Assembly: GCA_018881555.1 (NCBI GenBank)
Contig: JACAXG010000018.1
Span: 3,742,346-3,806,345, forward strand
Direction: 5' to 3'
From: Amblyornis subalaris
Taxonomy: Eukaryota > Chordata > Aves > Passeriformes > Ptilonorhynchidae
Length of the DNA stretch: 64,000 bases
The notes beneath the pieces are model-generated. The model saw only the letters and a list, made by a program, of their open reading frames with translations, did no database searches and was not told where the DNA came from. The translations under genes were made by a program, and so were the position numbers. Shown here in pieces: positions 25,401 through 40,554 of this stretch; within the stretch, counting starts at the first letter, position 1; the number at the start of each line of letters is the position of its first letter.

Positions 25401-28400
25401 TCTCACTGTCATGTACACTCTACTGCTGATGCTCTCCTATGAGGACATAGTAACAAATCAAATGTTGTATTAGAAGACTTGCTAAGGCAGAATAATAGCT
25501 GGTGCTGCACTCTAATACTTAAAAAACTATACTTAACATTTCCAGCTACAACAGGAAATTACTGATTTCAGAAAGCAAAAAAAAATGATAGCTTAAAAAC
25601 TCTTGTAATTTACACAAAACACCGTAACGCTTCCTCCTCTAAAAAAAATTCGAATTATCAGCAAATATGCTTCTCAATTACTAAAGAAAAATATAGCTTT
25701 CTAAATGACGAATCTACGATCTGAGCTCCTTCCAAAAGACAAATTCCTACAGATACAAGACATGAAAATGTATGCCTAATATGGGAAAGGGAAGGTGAAC
25801 AATTCCTCAGTCTCTAGTTAAAAACAGAAAGACATCTTGCCTGTGAATGAGGGTTGCCTGGTTTTATGCACACCTCTCCTATAGGCCTCCACTTATTTGT
25901 ACAAAGCTTATGTGGAATTCTCTTTCTTCTCCAAAAAATGACAAAGACGCAAAATCTGAGCTTCTTGAAATAAGGATTTTTCACACAATAAAATCGCATT
26001 GATGATGCTGATCGTTTGTTCTAACACGGGAAATAATAAAAAAGAATGTGCTTACCATGACAAGTTCGCTGATTGGCATTTATGAAAGTAGCTGTAGTCA
26101 TTATATTTTTTTTTTACATAAAAATATACCATATTAAATGAGACTTTCAAATACCNTTAAACAATAAACAATTACCGCACTTTTGCTAAAGCTCTGAAAG
26201 ACAGTGGTTCTTGTGCATCTTAGGTTAATGAGATGAACACTTCCAAGATTTAAAATAGGTTTCAACAGAAAACAAGAAGAGCAGCCAGAAGCAAATGCCT
26301 CCATCTCAGCACACCAAGTGCAGCTAACTAAAGAGGACACAATGTGACAGGATTCTTGCCTAATAACAAGCATGTTTAACGCCTGGTAGATGGCAGGTCA
26401 TTTTCAAGATGATGTTAACCTTTGCAAATACAAACAGCAGGCATCTTTTCATACAAAAGTAAAATTTCTTATGAAGGAAAAAAAAACAATAAACCCGAGG
26501 TTTTTTTCAAAACTAGGATGACAGATGACTGACTTACACAGCTTGAAGAGACAAAGGGAAAATAAGAATCATTTTTTCCTCAGCTAGACATTTCCCACTT
26601 TCATTTTTAATAAATTCTTGGCAGAAATTCTTGCAACCATTTCTCATTTGACTAAACAGACTAAGACTACACTGACAGTTGGAATCTGATCCCTTCTGTT
26701 AGGTACCTGTACCACTTATCCCTACCCCTAATGCTGACATTTTTTGAAACAAGTATTCACAAAAGATTATATTATTAAACTAACACAAATTTGAGTCACC
26801 TTGAATATTATTTTAGGATTAAAACATAACTGGAACTACTCTACTTTTTTTTTCTTTTTAGAAGAGTATCATAAGGCCACAGAAAGCAAGAGAAGTGGAT
26901 GAAAGGCATCGNTGACTTTCTTCTTCCCACCCTGCAACTCAAGTGACTACATACACTGAAGATCTATCTAGAGACATTGAACTCAAAATGCACTAATTTG
27001 GGCACAAGGAATTTAGATGTGGCACATAGACCCTCTGTGCAGATAATTTCACNATGTATCTCTGTTTACCATCTGCAGTGTAGGGACCTAAACAAACACA
27101 CCCTCAGGGTAAGCTTAACTAATCAAGTGGGGTTGTGAATGAAAGAACATGAAACACTTTTGTGCATTCTGGTATGACGAATGAACAGCCCGGCTTCAGC
27201 AAATTAATGCTACTCTTTCAAAAGCATCATGTCACAGGACTTTAATTAATGTTCTCTAATTTTACATCTTTGGTTAAGGAGTGTTTACTTTCCACAGAGA
27301 AATACATCCTAGGATTATAAGCTGCTCCTGGAGAGAAGAGTTTGTTCACTGTTACTTTTCATCCAGTCAGTCAGATTCTTACATGGTCCCAGTGCCAATT
27401 CATAAGCCCTTTGCAATTAGTAATAGATCATTTGCTGCCTAATTTGCTTCCCAGTAAATTAGGCAAATACCATTCTTATTTTTACAAAGGGAAAATGAAA
27501 CATGTATGAAAAGATAAATTTAATGCCTTGCTAAGATCACAGGAACTTTCACTGAACCATCAATTTCCTGCTTCGTGCACTAAATCATCTTTCATCTTCT
27601 TTAACGCTTGCGTTCAGGCTTCCTAATCTTTGTGCCTACAAGAAATTTAAGTTATTAAGTTAAGGCTAAAGGTGTTAATTTAGACTCAAATATCTTTATG
27701 GGTAGCTATTTGCTAGAGAATTGAGAAGAAGCCTGGGACAGGAGAACACACCCCAGCTGGATTTTTTTTGCTATATTAATCCTATTATAAAAATCACTGG
27801 GCAGTCACAGTGACCAGCACAGAAGAGGAACACAGTTGAACACGTTTGTTGAATGATGCTGAGAAAGCAAAACAAAGAAAACTAAGCTGTGCTCACACAA
27901 ACCATAATCCCCAATGCCCAATAATATGCAGATTAATTCCAGTCCCCACAGGCACACTAACACTGCCATTAGACAAGGATACATCTAATGAAATTATAAA
28001 TTAGATAGCAATAGCATTACTGTGACCATCTCTGAAAAACAAATTCTGTTAATGAAGAACCATAACTCAAATACAGTAGAGCATAAAAATACGTAATAAT
28101 TATTTTGGATCTCTGAAACTCTAGCTGCAGCATTTCTTCTCGCATTCTTAAAATTTTCTGNAAGTGATAGATATCGTATTTCACTTTTTGGATCCAAGAT
28201 CCTTCATAAACACAGTAATTAAGCATACACAGAAAAAAATCAAGTTTCAAGTGAGACATCATTTGCTAATTGCTAATGTTTTAGCGACACAAAGAAGAAG
28301 AAAGTTACACTGCCTAGAATCTAAATTTTCTCTCACCAATGTAAGACTATCCTTTATAGAGCAACATATGAGAAACACAGAAATATTCGATTCATAATCT

Positions 28401-31400
28401 TGTAAGAGTATTTTTAACACTGCAATGACTGCAATATATTTTTTTTAATGTTCATATGCACTCCTATGGACAAATTATTTCTACATGCCTAACTTCGGAA
28501 AACACATTTCTCTTTAGATTAGACATTACTGGTTTTGATAGTAATTTCCAAACTTCCCTATAATGAACTCCAGTGACTGCCCCAGCAATCTGAAAGAAGA
28601 CCTGCTGACAGAAAAATGAGAAACTCTCCTCTGATTCAACATGAAACGATTTTTATCAGGACTACTGAAAGTTTAAAAAAAATGCTTAAATTGATTTAGC
28701 TGAGCTACTAGTGACAAATTGCTGGACTCAACAGCTTTTTTCACAAAATAAATTCCCTCCTTATAATACTAAATGTATGTTTTAGGACAGAGGTTAAAAA
28801 GCTGTAAAAACCAAAAATCCTAACTTCCCATTAATACAACTGGAGATATCCTTTGGTTTGGTTGAATTTAACAACTCCATAAGGTCAGCAGAGTGTTAAA
28901 AAAATATTATAGTAAAGCAATTACTGAAATTCAAATTTGAGTGAATATGTTTTAAAATGTTCTTTAGCACATTAGTGAAGACATAAAGTTGCAATCTACT
29001 AAACATTCAGAAGATGGTGCTAGTCCAATATATCCACAAGCCATAGGTGGATCAGCTTTTCTTGATCTCTTTCAAATATTTTCTCCAATTTTCATGTATC
29101 TACTACATTATCACTGAATTTATCAATACCAGGACAAGCTATAGCCATCCTCAGTTAAATACCAAGAGGACTACTAAATGATATCGCTCTAAAATTCACA
29201 AAGATTTAGTGGATTGATAGGCATAAAATATAAAGCTCACTATAATTTCATAAACTCAAGGTCTTGGGATCTTTACGAAAACTCATACAACATTTCTTAC
29301 ATCCTGCCTTCAGTCACTCGCATCTGTCTCCTTCTGCAGTCAAAGCAAGAGTTTCTGCTCACAGTTTCAAGACCTACTGAAGCCAGCACCAAAGCTTGGA
29401 AAATCTCACCTGTGCCTCTCCTTCACAGCACAGTGTAACTACTCTCTTCTCACCTACTTAGGAGGCCATGCNACTCATGTGAGCTTACAAAGCTCAATGA
29501 GCTGATCCATGTTAAAAATAGCCATTTCTTTTTGCACTGCTTTGTTTAACCCAGATAAGTCTGAGATCTGATTTGCCCCATGAAGCAGCAGTGGTAACTT
29601 CCGGCTGCAACCTGGCTTCACCACAAAGCCAACTGATCATGGAACTGCAGCCTCCTTGAGCTTGCAAGGGCTGAATTCCTTGTCAGATTGAAAAGGANTG
29701 GCAAGTTAACAAAGTCAGTCTCATTACTGCATATGAAAAACTAATTTTTTCATATTATTAAAGGCAGATATCTACTTATTAAGATATTAGAAGCAGTCTG
29801 TAGCTATAGACAGAAAACAAACCAAACTCCACCTACCTTCGCCCCACCAAACCCCTACAAAATCTTGGAACCCATTTCCAGTTCTGCCTATAATTCAAAC
29901 ATCATACAGCCCCTTCCAGACTAGGAACAGTTGTACAAGTAATTTCTTCCAAAAACAGTAAATCTGGACATATTAAAACATCAAGCAAAAAGCCTTATCC
30001 TTACCTAGCGGTTCCTAAAACAGTGTTTTCCAAAGAATGCATAGGAACATAGAGTAATNTATTTCATGAAGCCATGGAAATGAACTATTAATACCAAACT
30101 TATTTCTATAAAAAGCNTTTACCTAATAAATAACAATTTCTCAGAGGACCCATGCCAGCATTCTTGATGGCTANTGCTGCATCCCTCTATACAGACTGTT
30201 TCCACAGGCATGCTTCTGTTGACTTCAGGCCAACAGCTATGTTTGGCTATCCTCTCCAGTGTGATGCTTTTATCCAATACTCTGAATTACTTGCTCCTAC
30301 CAGAGCCAACCCAGGTCAACTCCAGGGCCCTTCCATGCCCGATTCCTTTGTGCTCCAGCAGATGTAATAAGGAGTTGGAGACACTTAGTGCTTCTCCTAC
30401 ATACCCCTCTGGGAACTCTCACACAACAAAAATTATAAATGAATGTGACATCATTCACTGGGATATAAAAGCAAGCCTTAAATGTTCAAAGATTAGGCCA
30501 AGTCAGTATTACTGTTATTATAATAAACCTCCAGCATTAAGCAATTTCAAACATCAGTTCTTCTTCCAAAATTTTTCCATGTAGAGACAAGATTGGCACA
30601 TATCTGAGTGAAATTACTCAGTTACCAGGAAATTTATTACTGCTTAACTGTTCCATGTGTACCAAATCCTGTTTAACAGCAGCCCAGTTTTTCTTCCATT
30701 TGGAAGCTTTTGTAACTAATTATTACCAAGCCAAACTCATTTCAACTGGCAGTTAAAAAATTAATTGTACAACTCAACTTTATATTAAATAACTTTTTGT
30801 AAGAAAAAAGACTGCTTAGTAAATAAACATACTTCAATTGACTACAAAAGGAAAAATGAAACCCAAGCAGAAACATTCAGATCAATGATAGTAAATTTAT
30901 CAGCTAATTCTTAAATTGAGCCACAGCATTTCAAAGACTACAGAGAACTGAATTCAAACTATCTATAGTTCAACCATATGATGATTTCAGAGCAGACAGT
31001 AGAAGTGGAACTGTACAAACCTCTTACACATTCGCCAACATACATATTTCACTATCACAATCTAGTCATCTAGGCAAAAAAAACCAGGCGAATTTTAATC
31101 AATATATCAGTTGGTTCATCATTGTCTTGAAGAACTGTTCTTGCCTCCAAGTAGAATGAGCATATAGCTCATTTCTCCCTGATATAAATTTCTATCACGA
31201 TGTGAACATGTGGTCCAGAACTTCATTAGCTTAACAGAAGGCTATTATTGACTCAGAGATTGAGGAAAAGCTACAAAAGCTTTTTCCCAAACAAATTAAA
31301 AACATCAAACAGTGGACACACTGAGACGGAATATACTGATATTGCAACTTTACAGTATTAACCAATCGCAGATGAGCAAAAGGAACAAAGTCATCAGGCT

Positions 31401-33599
31401 AGCTATAAGGGACTGAACAAAAATCAGTAACAACCTTGTCCAAGACCTAAAAAGCTATATAATGCATAAGGGAACCAAGGGAGTAAGAAAAGTACTTTAT
31501 CCACAATTTGTTACAAATCAGGGCCCATACTCTTCTCAGAGCTAACCCAGCCATCTGCCTATGCAGAACAATTCAATTCCCTCTTGTCCCTCTCACACAC
31601 ATGAACAGAAAAAAAAATAAATTAACCAAACCAACCTCACACCAAAAAGACTTTCATCAAGAAAGTAGATGGTTCAGTGGAAGAGGTAGGCCTGAAATTA
31701 GTTACAAAAATGACAGTTTCTTCAGCAGCTTCAGCTACCATAATNGCAAATCAAATCAAATGGATGGTCTTGGCTTTTCCTGGGTTACTGGCTGAGCACT
31801 TCCAAACCTTCTCATGTGATATTACCATTGCAGAATAAAAGGAATCCACAAGTTCATTCAAATAAGAACTCCTCCTTGTTCTGTTCATTTGTGGCTGGAT
31901 CAGGGAACTGAACCAACTCTCTGTGCAGTGCTACCATGACTGCAGATGACAAAAGCAAAACTGGGTTAAGTCGATTGGGAAACCACCTCAGACCAGATTG
32001 TGTTGTGGGGAATACATCACTGAGAACAGCTAAATTTGAACACATGTATGCACTCGTGTTAAGTTTTTGTCAGGATTCATTTTGATTTGAAAATATTAAA
32101 CGAAGTTAAGGTTCAGCTGGACTTCTTTCTGTAAACTTTTTAACACTTTTTTTCTAAAACTCCCTAAAACCAAAGGCGATTTTAAGAGTTTCTGCTTCAT
32201 CCCATTTTTGTTGAAGTTAGAGAAATAAGCTACATCTGACTTAAAGCAGAACTTAGTTGCTGAAAGCATATTTTCCCAGATTATTTGGTCAGTCATGACC
32301 TCTAACACTTAAACAAACCCACTCTACTTTTTGTAGTTTGAGTCCTCAAGGATCAGNAGCACTTCCTTTGCTAGGTTTGAAAAAGAAAGGAAGAATATGT
32401 GCCAAGAAGTTAACAAGTCCCTTGTAAATAATCCCAAGATATTAGCAACTAAAATTTTAATACAGCCCTGCTGATGATCTAATTTCTTTGTGACTAAGTA
32501 CACTCCTCCTCTTCTAATATACACTAAGAAGGCATGGAGTTTCTGCAGGCACGATTTCTATGGGTGAAGTTTTCTGAATTAGGATAGTAAAGACACTTTA
32601 GTTAATGGTTAAACATTTGTTTAGGCCATCATTGACCACTTTTTGACAAATTTATGTCAACATCAAAATTCCATTTAAAACATATCAATAAAAATACATT
32701 AAACAACATGTTATATTTTTAGAACTTTTCAGCAACACAGATTTCTTTAACATAGTCTAGACAAGAAATAGGGTTTTCAGAAGAGTCTGTGAGATTCACA
32801 CAGCTGAACTGGTTAAGAGTAGGCACTGTGACGAAAGACCTTGAGGACCTAAAATTAATCACCAGGGATTACTAAAGTACTCAGTACTTCTCTTTGTCCC
32901 ACAGACTTCTTAATTACTTCATCCAAAGACTATTGTACTGAAAAATAAATGAGACTGTGGAGCAATCATCAGAATCCAGACCACATTCTCTCACCTGAAC
33001 TGTTCCACCAAACCAGCTACAAAGTAATACACATCGATACACAACCTAAGGCACGGAGGTCGAAATAGCAAGGGTATGTGAAGGTGTTTTGTTCACTGTT
33101 CCAGAGGTTTTTTTGGAGGTGGGGAGAAGGAGTTGCAACAGCTCCACATCATGAGTTTGTTGGGGTTCTTTAAATCCAGTAGTTGAAGGTCTGGTATAGC
33201 CCACACCAGCAACTGGCCTTAAAGAGCATTCAACAGCAGGTACTGAGGCAGGAAAACAAGAAACAGTACACAGATCACTCCTCGATACATGCCCCACCTT
33301 GAGGCAGCCTGAGTTCCTCAGCCTGACACTACATCTCCAGGCTGCCAGGAATACAGGTGAAATGTTTTATAGCCACTGGTGAATAAGCCCTTCACAAGTC
33401 TCTGCAGTTCTTTTCTGAAGCCATGTGCACTTTTGGCTTCTACCATGAATAGGACTTACACAATTTAGTTATTCACAATGTGATAATTTAATCTGTTTAT
33501 TCTAAGTTAGCTGCTTAATAAAAAGGCATGAGATTTCCTCAGGTTTGTATTGAAAAGATGCTCTATAATTGTTTTCTACACTCTTTTCATGGTTTTATA

Positions 33600-33880
33600 C
33601 ACCTGTTTGTCCTTTTCTGACTGCTAAGGAACTCAGTATATTTTGTCCCTCCTCATATAAAAGCTTTTTCAGTCTTCTGGTCATTATTGCTCTCCTATAT
33701 ACACTGTGTAGACTGGGATCACCTAAACTTTCCCCAGTTCTTGAGGATAATTGTGTAATTCATACCCAGAATTCTAATCCCATTCTTATGAGAGCTTTGC
33801 AGTTTGGCACCAGGGATACACACTGTGTCAGAAGGGAATTACTCACTTGGCATTTTGTTTGTCCTATTTGTTTCTTCTTT
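33600..33880 (-). mobile_element. Possible ancient, degraded CR1 LINE fragment
   Basis: The plus strand shows, in order, a 'tccctcctcat' segment, a 'ctggtcattattgctctcc' segment, a 'ctttccccagtt' segment and an 'acccagaattct' segment. These resemble the order of the CR1 3' region read in reverse complement (tccttcctcat..., atcatttttgttgctctcc..., ctctccaat..., acccagaactgg...). Divergence is high and the call rests on recalled family consensus, so it is tentative. Confidence 0.35.
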
Positions 33881-34159
33881 TCATTTCAGAAATGATAGTA
33901 GGAAATTTTTAGGGAATTCTAACTAAACAACATAATAAGGAGACAGCCTTATTATAAACAAGCTTTTTGGGTTCTTGCCTTCTAATAATATCAAGTCATA
34001 ACATACTTACATATATATAAGCAGAAAACTATGACCAAGTAACTTTAAAAGAACTTAAATTGCAACCCAACTCATCTTCCCCAGCTGCCCATGCAAAGAA
34101 AACAAGGGCATATTGCAAAGACAGATGTGTCAAATGAAAGCCACACCAAACCTTCAAAC

Positions 34160-34280
34160 CTGAGACGTTCGGCTGCACACCTCGGGCCATACTGTCGGGG
34201 GCAAAAGCCATACTGAAGGTCTTTTCCGCGAGTGCGGAAATTCCAACATAGCAGCAGGAAGTGTAAAAAAGCAACGAATA
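34160..34280. other. CpG-rich patch in AT-rich intron
   Basis: Eight CpG dinucleotides occur within about 115 bases, while flanking kilobases have almost none. It includes the small inverted repeat TTCCGC-GAGT-GCGGAA (about 34224-34239). Too short for a CpG island by usual criteria. No gene, LTR or tRNA feature was recognised; a small regulatory element or a recent insert are both possible. Confidence 0.5.
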
Positions 34281-37200
34281 TCAAAACCAGTGATGGCACT
34301 GGTTATGATAGGCTGTAATCTGCTAGGATTAAAAGCCAACAGACACCTCAACAACTTCAATTAAAAAAAATAAAAATAAGAATTGCAGCTGTGAAGAAAC
34401 TTCAATAGCATCTATGCTGCCACACAACACAGTCAAAGACTACAGCCATAGATCTGACATGCTCCCAAACTGTCTGATGACAATTCCACATCCAGATTCA
34501 TGCTCTGAATGAGCACTGACACAGTAAGCTCAAGCTAACTGAACTCAGTGTGCCCCTACCACAGCATAACCTGCTCTGACTGCCACCAGCCATCTGGGAA
34601 GGCCTTGCAGCAACCATGTCTCACTTATGGAACAGACTAGCTAGGACAGGCCCAAAGAAAACTGCCCAAATGAATTCNAGAGATGTATACATGGTTATTA
34701 GGGTCACAGAGGATTTTATACTCTAGCCTCACCACCCCCAACATCAGTAAAGACAAAATGTTTTGAAGGAACTACTTTTTTTTTCCTCTGAGAGTTCCTT
34801 TCAGAAGGTGGACTGAACAAAGAATAGTCTAAATCTTGACTCTTTCTTTTATATATTCAACATCTGATAAATTCTCTGCCTTTTTCTGTCCAACTGATTA
34901 ATCAGATTTAGTAACCTGGACTAAAAAAAAGAAATCCTATGATTACATCAAAATATTTAAATCATGAGCAGGCCTATAATGCCTGCAAAATATGGTACAA
35001 GGGAAGTATTATCCTTTTACACTTAGTCTTGGAACTTGGGAATTTCAATGAACAAGATCCCTCATTAGAATCAAATGGGGACAGATGTACTTACATAGTG
35101 GGTGGGCACGGGTGGACATCAGCCCCTCCAACCTCTCTAATGAGCAATTTCCTCAGATTCAAAGAAAAATTTCATAAAAAGTTAAAGAGAAATGGCAAGT
35201 TGCCTCCTATTACCACTGGCCTAACTGCTTGGGCTGCTGGTTCTATAAAAAAAGGATTTTTTCAAAGAAAATTATTGTTAAAACCATTTGGCTGAAAGTG
35301 AAGAGCTATTGAAAAGTACAGTCAAACTGGCAGCTTGCTCTTAAAATTCCCCCCACCACTTTTATAAGTATCGTTTTGCTTGTGGCTTTTAACAGCTGTT
35401 CACACACGTCTAAGCTAGATGTGAACTTTTATTTTCCCAAAACTAAATGGGAAGCTTTAAACAGCATCTGATTTAACTTTTTTTTAATTAAAAACTGAGG
35501 TTAAAAGGACTGTGGAAATGGATGATGCAGCTGTGCTGATGCTAGGGAAAAGAATTCCAGAACAAGAAGTGAGGTAGAGTAAACACACAAAGTAAGTTTC
35601 ACAGCACTAAGTGCACACCATACTCAAGTGATTTTATTAGCTAATGGGAAGTTAACTCTATGTTTCTTCAGAAACATTTTCCAAAATTAAACTAAATTGT
35701 ATTTTGCAAATATAATAGAATTTGGATGTCTACTATGCTTTTCCCTGAGAGCAATCCTAAAATTAATTCCCGAATGAAGTGGCTTCACAGATTCCAATAC
35801 TATTCCCAAATTCGTTTAGAAACTCAGAAAACTCAGAGACAAAAGTCAGAGCTAGCTCACTAATATTGCCATATATTTACTGGTATGGTTCTCAAAAGAA
35901 TTGAACTTCTCCTGCACTTTGACACCTTCTTGGAATGATTTAACATTTAGAGTCAAATTTGCAATGGTACTTAGAGACAGAAAGATGAAAGCAGGCATTC
36001 CTTGGGGCACTTTTGAAAGTACCAAAGCAACTACTGGGCAACTAGGCAATGGTTTAACCACATTTGAAAATCCCACCAGACAGCAGTCTACATTTTTAAG
36101 CATCAGCATACGCACAAAAATTCTGCCTTCTTGGCCTAATTACTTGATACACAGCACTAAGTATTAAACTCAAACAAAAACCCACAGAAAGAATAAAAAT
36201 GCCACGGTTTATTTCTACTTATACACATTAAGTACAAAAGTACACTATGACAATGTAACAATTCTGGATATCGACACATATTTAAAGGTCTATTCTACTT
36301 AAGTTCTTCCAAAAATCATAAAAGCATTTCTAAGGCAGAAAATTCATAGGATTATGAAGGAAATGCCACATTAATAGACGTGGATTATGCACCCTATAGA
36401 CTGTAACAGCTCCAAAAGAAACCTTCTTCGGTACACTAGTAGAGCTACTATTTAAACCAAAAGAATTTAGTAATTCATCCATCAAGTTTATTCAAAGAAG
36501 CTGTTAGACTTCTGTAAGATGTCTAATAGAGTAAAAAAGTATGCAAAGTAAGCCACACTTCTCAAAACATAACTATTAAAAAAAAAAGAACAAAGAAAGA
36601 AAAATAACAAAAAAAACCTGGTGTCCATATCAGGCTGATGGAGTGACAGTTCCAGATCATCTATGGATGAAAAGAAAATGAACCACATTAAGAGCATTTT
36701 CTTTGCACCAAGCACAAGGGACTAGGTGTAAAGAGTATGAAGAAGATGAAAAAGTGGAAGAAAAGAGACATGTAATCCAGCCAGGACAGCAGAGCCTAAT
36801 AGAGAGAAGCAGGTGGAAAATTATACTGATGCAGTCATTTGTTTGCCTCCCTTGTCCACCCACATACAAAAGACTCACTATAAATATGAAAATCTGAGCT
36901 AATCAAAACCAGAAATCCAGAATATTCTAGTCAGGTCCAATAAAAAATACTGCAACCTGGATTCCTGCCTAGGTTTCCTCTGGGACTATATCCTCTGGGA
37001 TATTGTCTTTGATGATATAAAGCCTTGATTTCTGTTGGGTTAGTTCTTTGCTAAATCCAGGACACAGTCAAACAAATGAAACCCCAGACACAGGTGAAAC
37101 ATTTTATCCAGGTGCATATAAATTACACTTGTGCACTTTAACGCATCAAAAGTAGAAAATAAAAATTCACCACAGGTAAACACAATGATACAGCAAATAC

Positions 37201-40200
37201 AGCATTAATGTTTCTGAACCTCCTACAAAAAAACACCCCATGCTTTAGGAACTAATATTAATATTCTGTACGCCACCTGCAGATAAAATGATTCATAGCG
37301 TACCAATTCACACGTTTTGTATTAGACAAAACAGAATGGAAANTTAATTTCCATATCTGTGAAGTGGTTACAGATCACTTTTTGTTTTAGCTCCTAATAG
37401 TAGTGTCCTTAGCACTACAAATATACATAAACTAATTATAAGAGTATCACTCAATGAAAAGAAAAAAGGAACTATCCATGACCAATATATATTTTGCAGA
37501 CATATACAGTTCCTTAATATTTCATAAGTGAGCTGGAAAAAAAATTGGCCAAGTAACTTCAGAAATGGATACATACTACCAACAGGACAGAGATGCACCC
37601 ACGCTATAAAATGCTAAAAAACAGATGGCATAGAAACAGAAAATGCCTTGCTACTGCAAGACATTTCTCTGTCCAAAGGATCCTGGAAATCCTTTCTTTT
37701 CCCTGCTGTAAGTCAGTATGAGCCTAAACATACAAGAAGATAGCTCCCAAAAGGAGCACAGAGATTTTCCTGCCCCAAGAATTCTTAGCTGGAAGTGTTC
37801 CCCTCAGGGTAAAGAGCTACAAAAGCATGTGGGTTTGCAACCTAACAAATAAGGCATAACACAGTGAAAGTAATCAAATTCAAATGAAAAAAAAGCATTC
37901 AGATGAAAAGTAACCATTTCCATCAATAAAGCAATATAATCTGCTTAGGACAAGGAAAGTGGTTTTATTGCATGTCTGCCCAGTGTTCCCTCTGCAGGTT
38001 GATTTCCCAATCACCGACTTTGTCAAGAACCTGACTTTGTTCACTAATGGCAGCAGGGCTTAGGATGTTAGCAGTCTGTACTGCTTGAGAGAAAAACTGA
38101 TGGCCTTTCAAAATGAACTGTTCTAGTTCAGTCTGAATTACCAGACATGAATAAAGAGGTAGAGAACAAAATATTATGACCTTTGCCATGCAGATCAAGC
38201 CAGATTATAAAACAAGGCTTGTGGGTAAAATCTCTGAAACAAATCTTGGTCACACTGACATCAAAGGCCAAACAGTACCATTGACAATGGAACTAGACAC
38301 TCAGTTTTAAAGTCATGATTTTTCCGTTCNCTCTCAAAGCAGATCAAACCTTAAAGCTTATCCTCACACACACCTGTCAATATGACAAAAGAATAGGGTA
38401 CTACTCCATGTAAACATCACAATTAAAATGATCTTTCTATGATCATTTATTTCAAAATTTAGAGATGAGGGGAGTTAACAGCTGCTTTGGTGAGTGCTAA
38501 AGGCCAAAACAGTGGATTTGTAAGGATGCTTCAATCTCAGAGAAACAATCTACAAGATGTTTTTCTGTCCAGTTTGCTCTCTGGTGTCCTGCTTCCATTA
38601 TTAGCTTTTTGCCATGCTCTACGCCTAAAAATATGAAGGAAACTGAAGTCTTGTTTCAGTGCTTTTGAAGGCAATGAGACCGCTTGGAACAAGTGAGGAT
38701 AAGTGTATATGGTGGGATTGTGACATTGCTATAGGACTCTTTNATGAATAGTAATTACTCTGCAAGTGTGTAAAGCAGACAGGCCCAGTTGCATAAGGCT
38801 CAATGCAAGTTTTATGAACTGCAGAAAAGCATGATTAGTATGGGGAGAAAAACATGTTTCACACTTTTATTGTAAAGAACATGAGAATCTCACAGAAACT
38901 GCCAGAACAGATGTTCATAAATTGGGCCCTTAATCTGCAGCACTTTCCAGGTTTTAAGCTATATCCACTGGTCTGTAGAACATATTCCTCTCTTTTTAAT
39001 ATAATTCTTCTGTTTAGTTTTTTTAATAAATAAGTTTATGACTTTAGTAGTGTTGCCAGCTGTTCAATTTTGATTTACTGTCAGAGTCTGCTTTAATATA
39101 TAGTGGCTTTTGTGGCTTACCCATATAGATTACATTTTAAGCTTCAAGATATCACTATAAAGCAGCTGGAAAAAGTACTGGCTGTGCTCAGAAACCAGCA
39201 TTATTGCTCTAGTGATCAACCACTGAAACACGCAACTAGACCAGTAACCATTCTCTAATAAACTTTTGTATACACCATTCCCAAAATAAAACTGCAAAAT
39301 TTATGGTGTAAGAGCAGGTCATCTTAACACACAAACTTTAAAAAGCCAGCCCAAGAAAATTGCTAAATTATTAATTAGGCAGTATATTAGCAGGCAATAG
39401 AGAGCTCTACAATGGATGCTTTTTATTCTTTCATTACATTATTTCCTTTACTTCTACTGTGCAGCTTGAGACAACTTAAGAAATAAAAGATTTTAGAACG
39501 GCTTTATGTAGTGCTTTCTAGAAATTTTCTTTACAGCAGTGTTTACTGAATGTTACTGGGAAAGAACTATCCTTACTCTTCACACCGAACCATTTTCAAC
39601 CTTGCAGAATTATAATACAACCAGACAAGGCTTTTTTTTCTCCAGTATCTGCAAGCAGACAGGGTAATGTTATTAAAATAAACTACCACAACAGTATTCC
39701 TAGAATTAAACAATGAATTAAACTCAAAAACTCTGGAAATTGTCTACAGCTGAACTAGTTCAGAACCATCAGTCAGAACTACTACAGCCTTTTTATTACA
39801 CTGAAAATTACTTTTTCTGCTCAAAAAGATTCCTTTTTCCATATAAAACTAACTCACTAAAAAAAATTTCAGCCAAGAGAACCAAACAGTTTGATTGAGA
39901 AAGATCAGTATGGTGCCTCATGAGAGTGATTTTTTTNGTTTGTCTTACACCATTACATTCTCCCAAGTTTGGATTTGCCAGTTGGACAGTATCCATGATG
40001 CATTACTCTCATGAAGTCCCATCATACCTAAGGGAAAGGCAGACCTACATTATGGAAGACATAATGGGAAAAAGAAAATAAAAACAATACCAGCCTTTCT
40101 ACCCATAACATCAGGAGCAAAGCCTGTAGGAGAATGAAGAATGAAGAGAAATCAGCAGTGCACATCCCATGAGGAACAGCAGTAGCATCTCCAAAACAAA

Positions 40201-40554
40201 ATATGTCAAGCTTTTCCATAGTGCTTTCGAAGGGGGACTGAGAAGCAGACTCCAAAATGCCACCACTTTCTATGTCATGAGCAGAACATAAAAATATTTT
40301 TGAAACAGTTCAACTTAACAGCCTGACTAACAACTCCTATACACTGCTTTCTTCCTTCTGCATGCCTACAGCAAATTACTTTTCCAAGTCTCTCATAAAT
40401 GCATAAAGTAAGCTTTTAGGAACCGAGGGTCTCTCTTTCTGTCCACAGTATCAAAGGTGCACTATCTGTACAAATCTTGGTTTTTCCAGCCTTCATGTTC
40501 AATTACCTACCTCAAAAGAAATGCTTGGTTGCAAAATCCCACAATTTAAAGTTG

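Noticed and set aside
34029..34360. Overlapping minus-strand open frames across the CpG-rich patch
   Set aside because: Several frames are open at once because of composition; none shows a motif. Kept only as a CpG observation.
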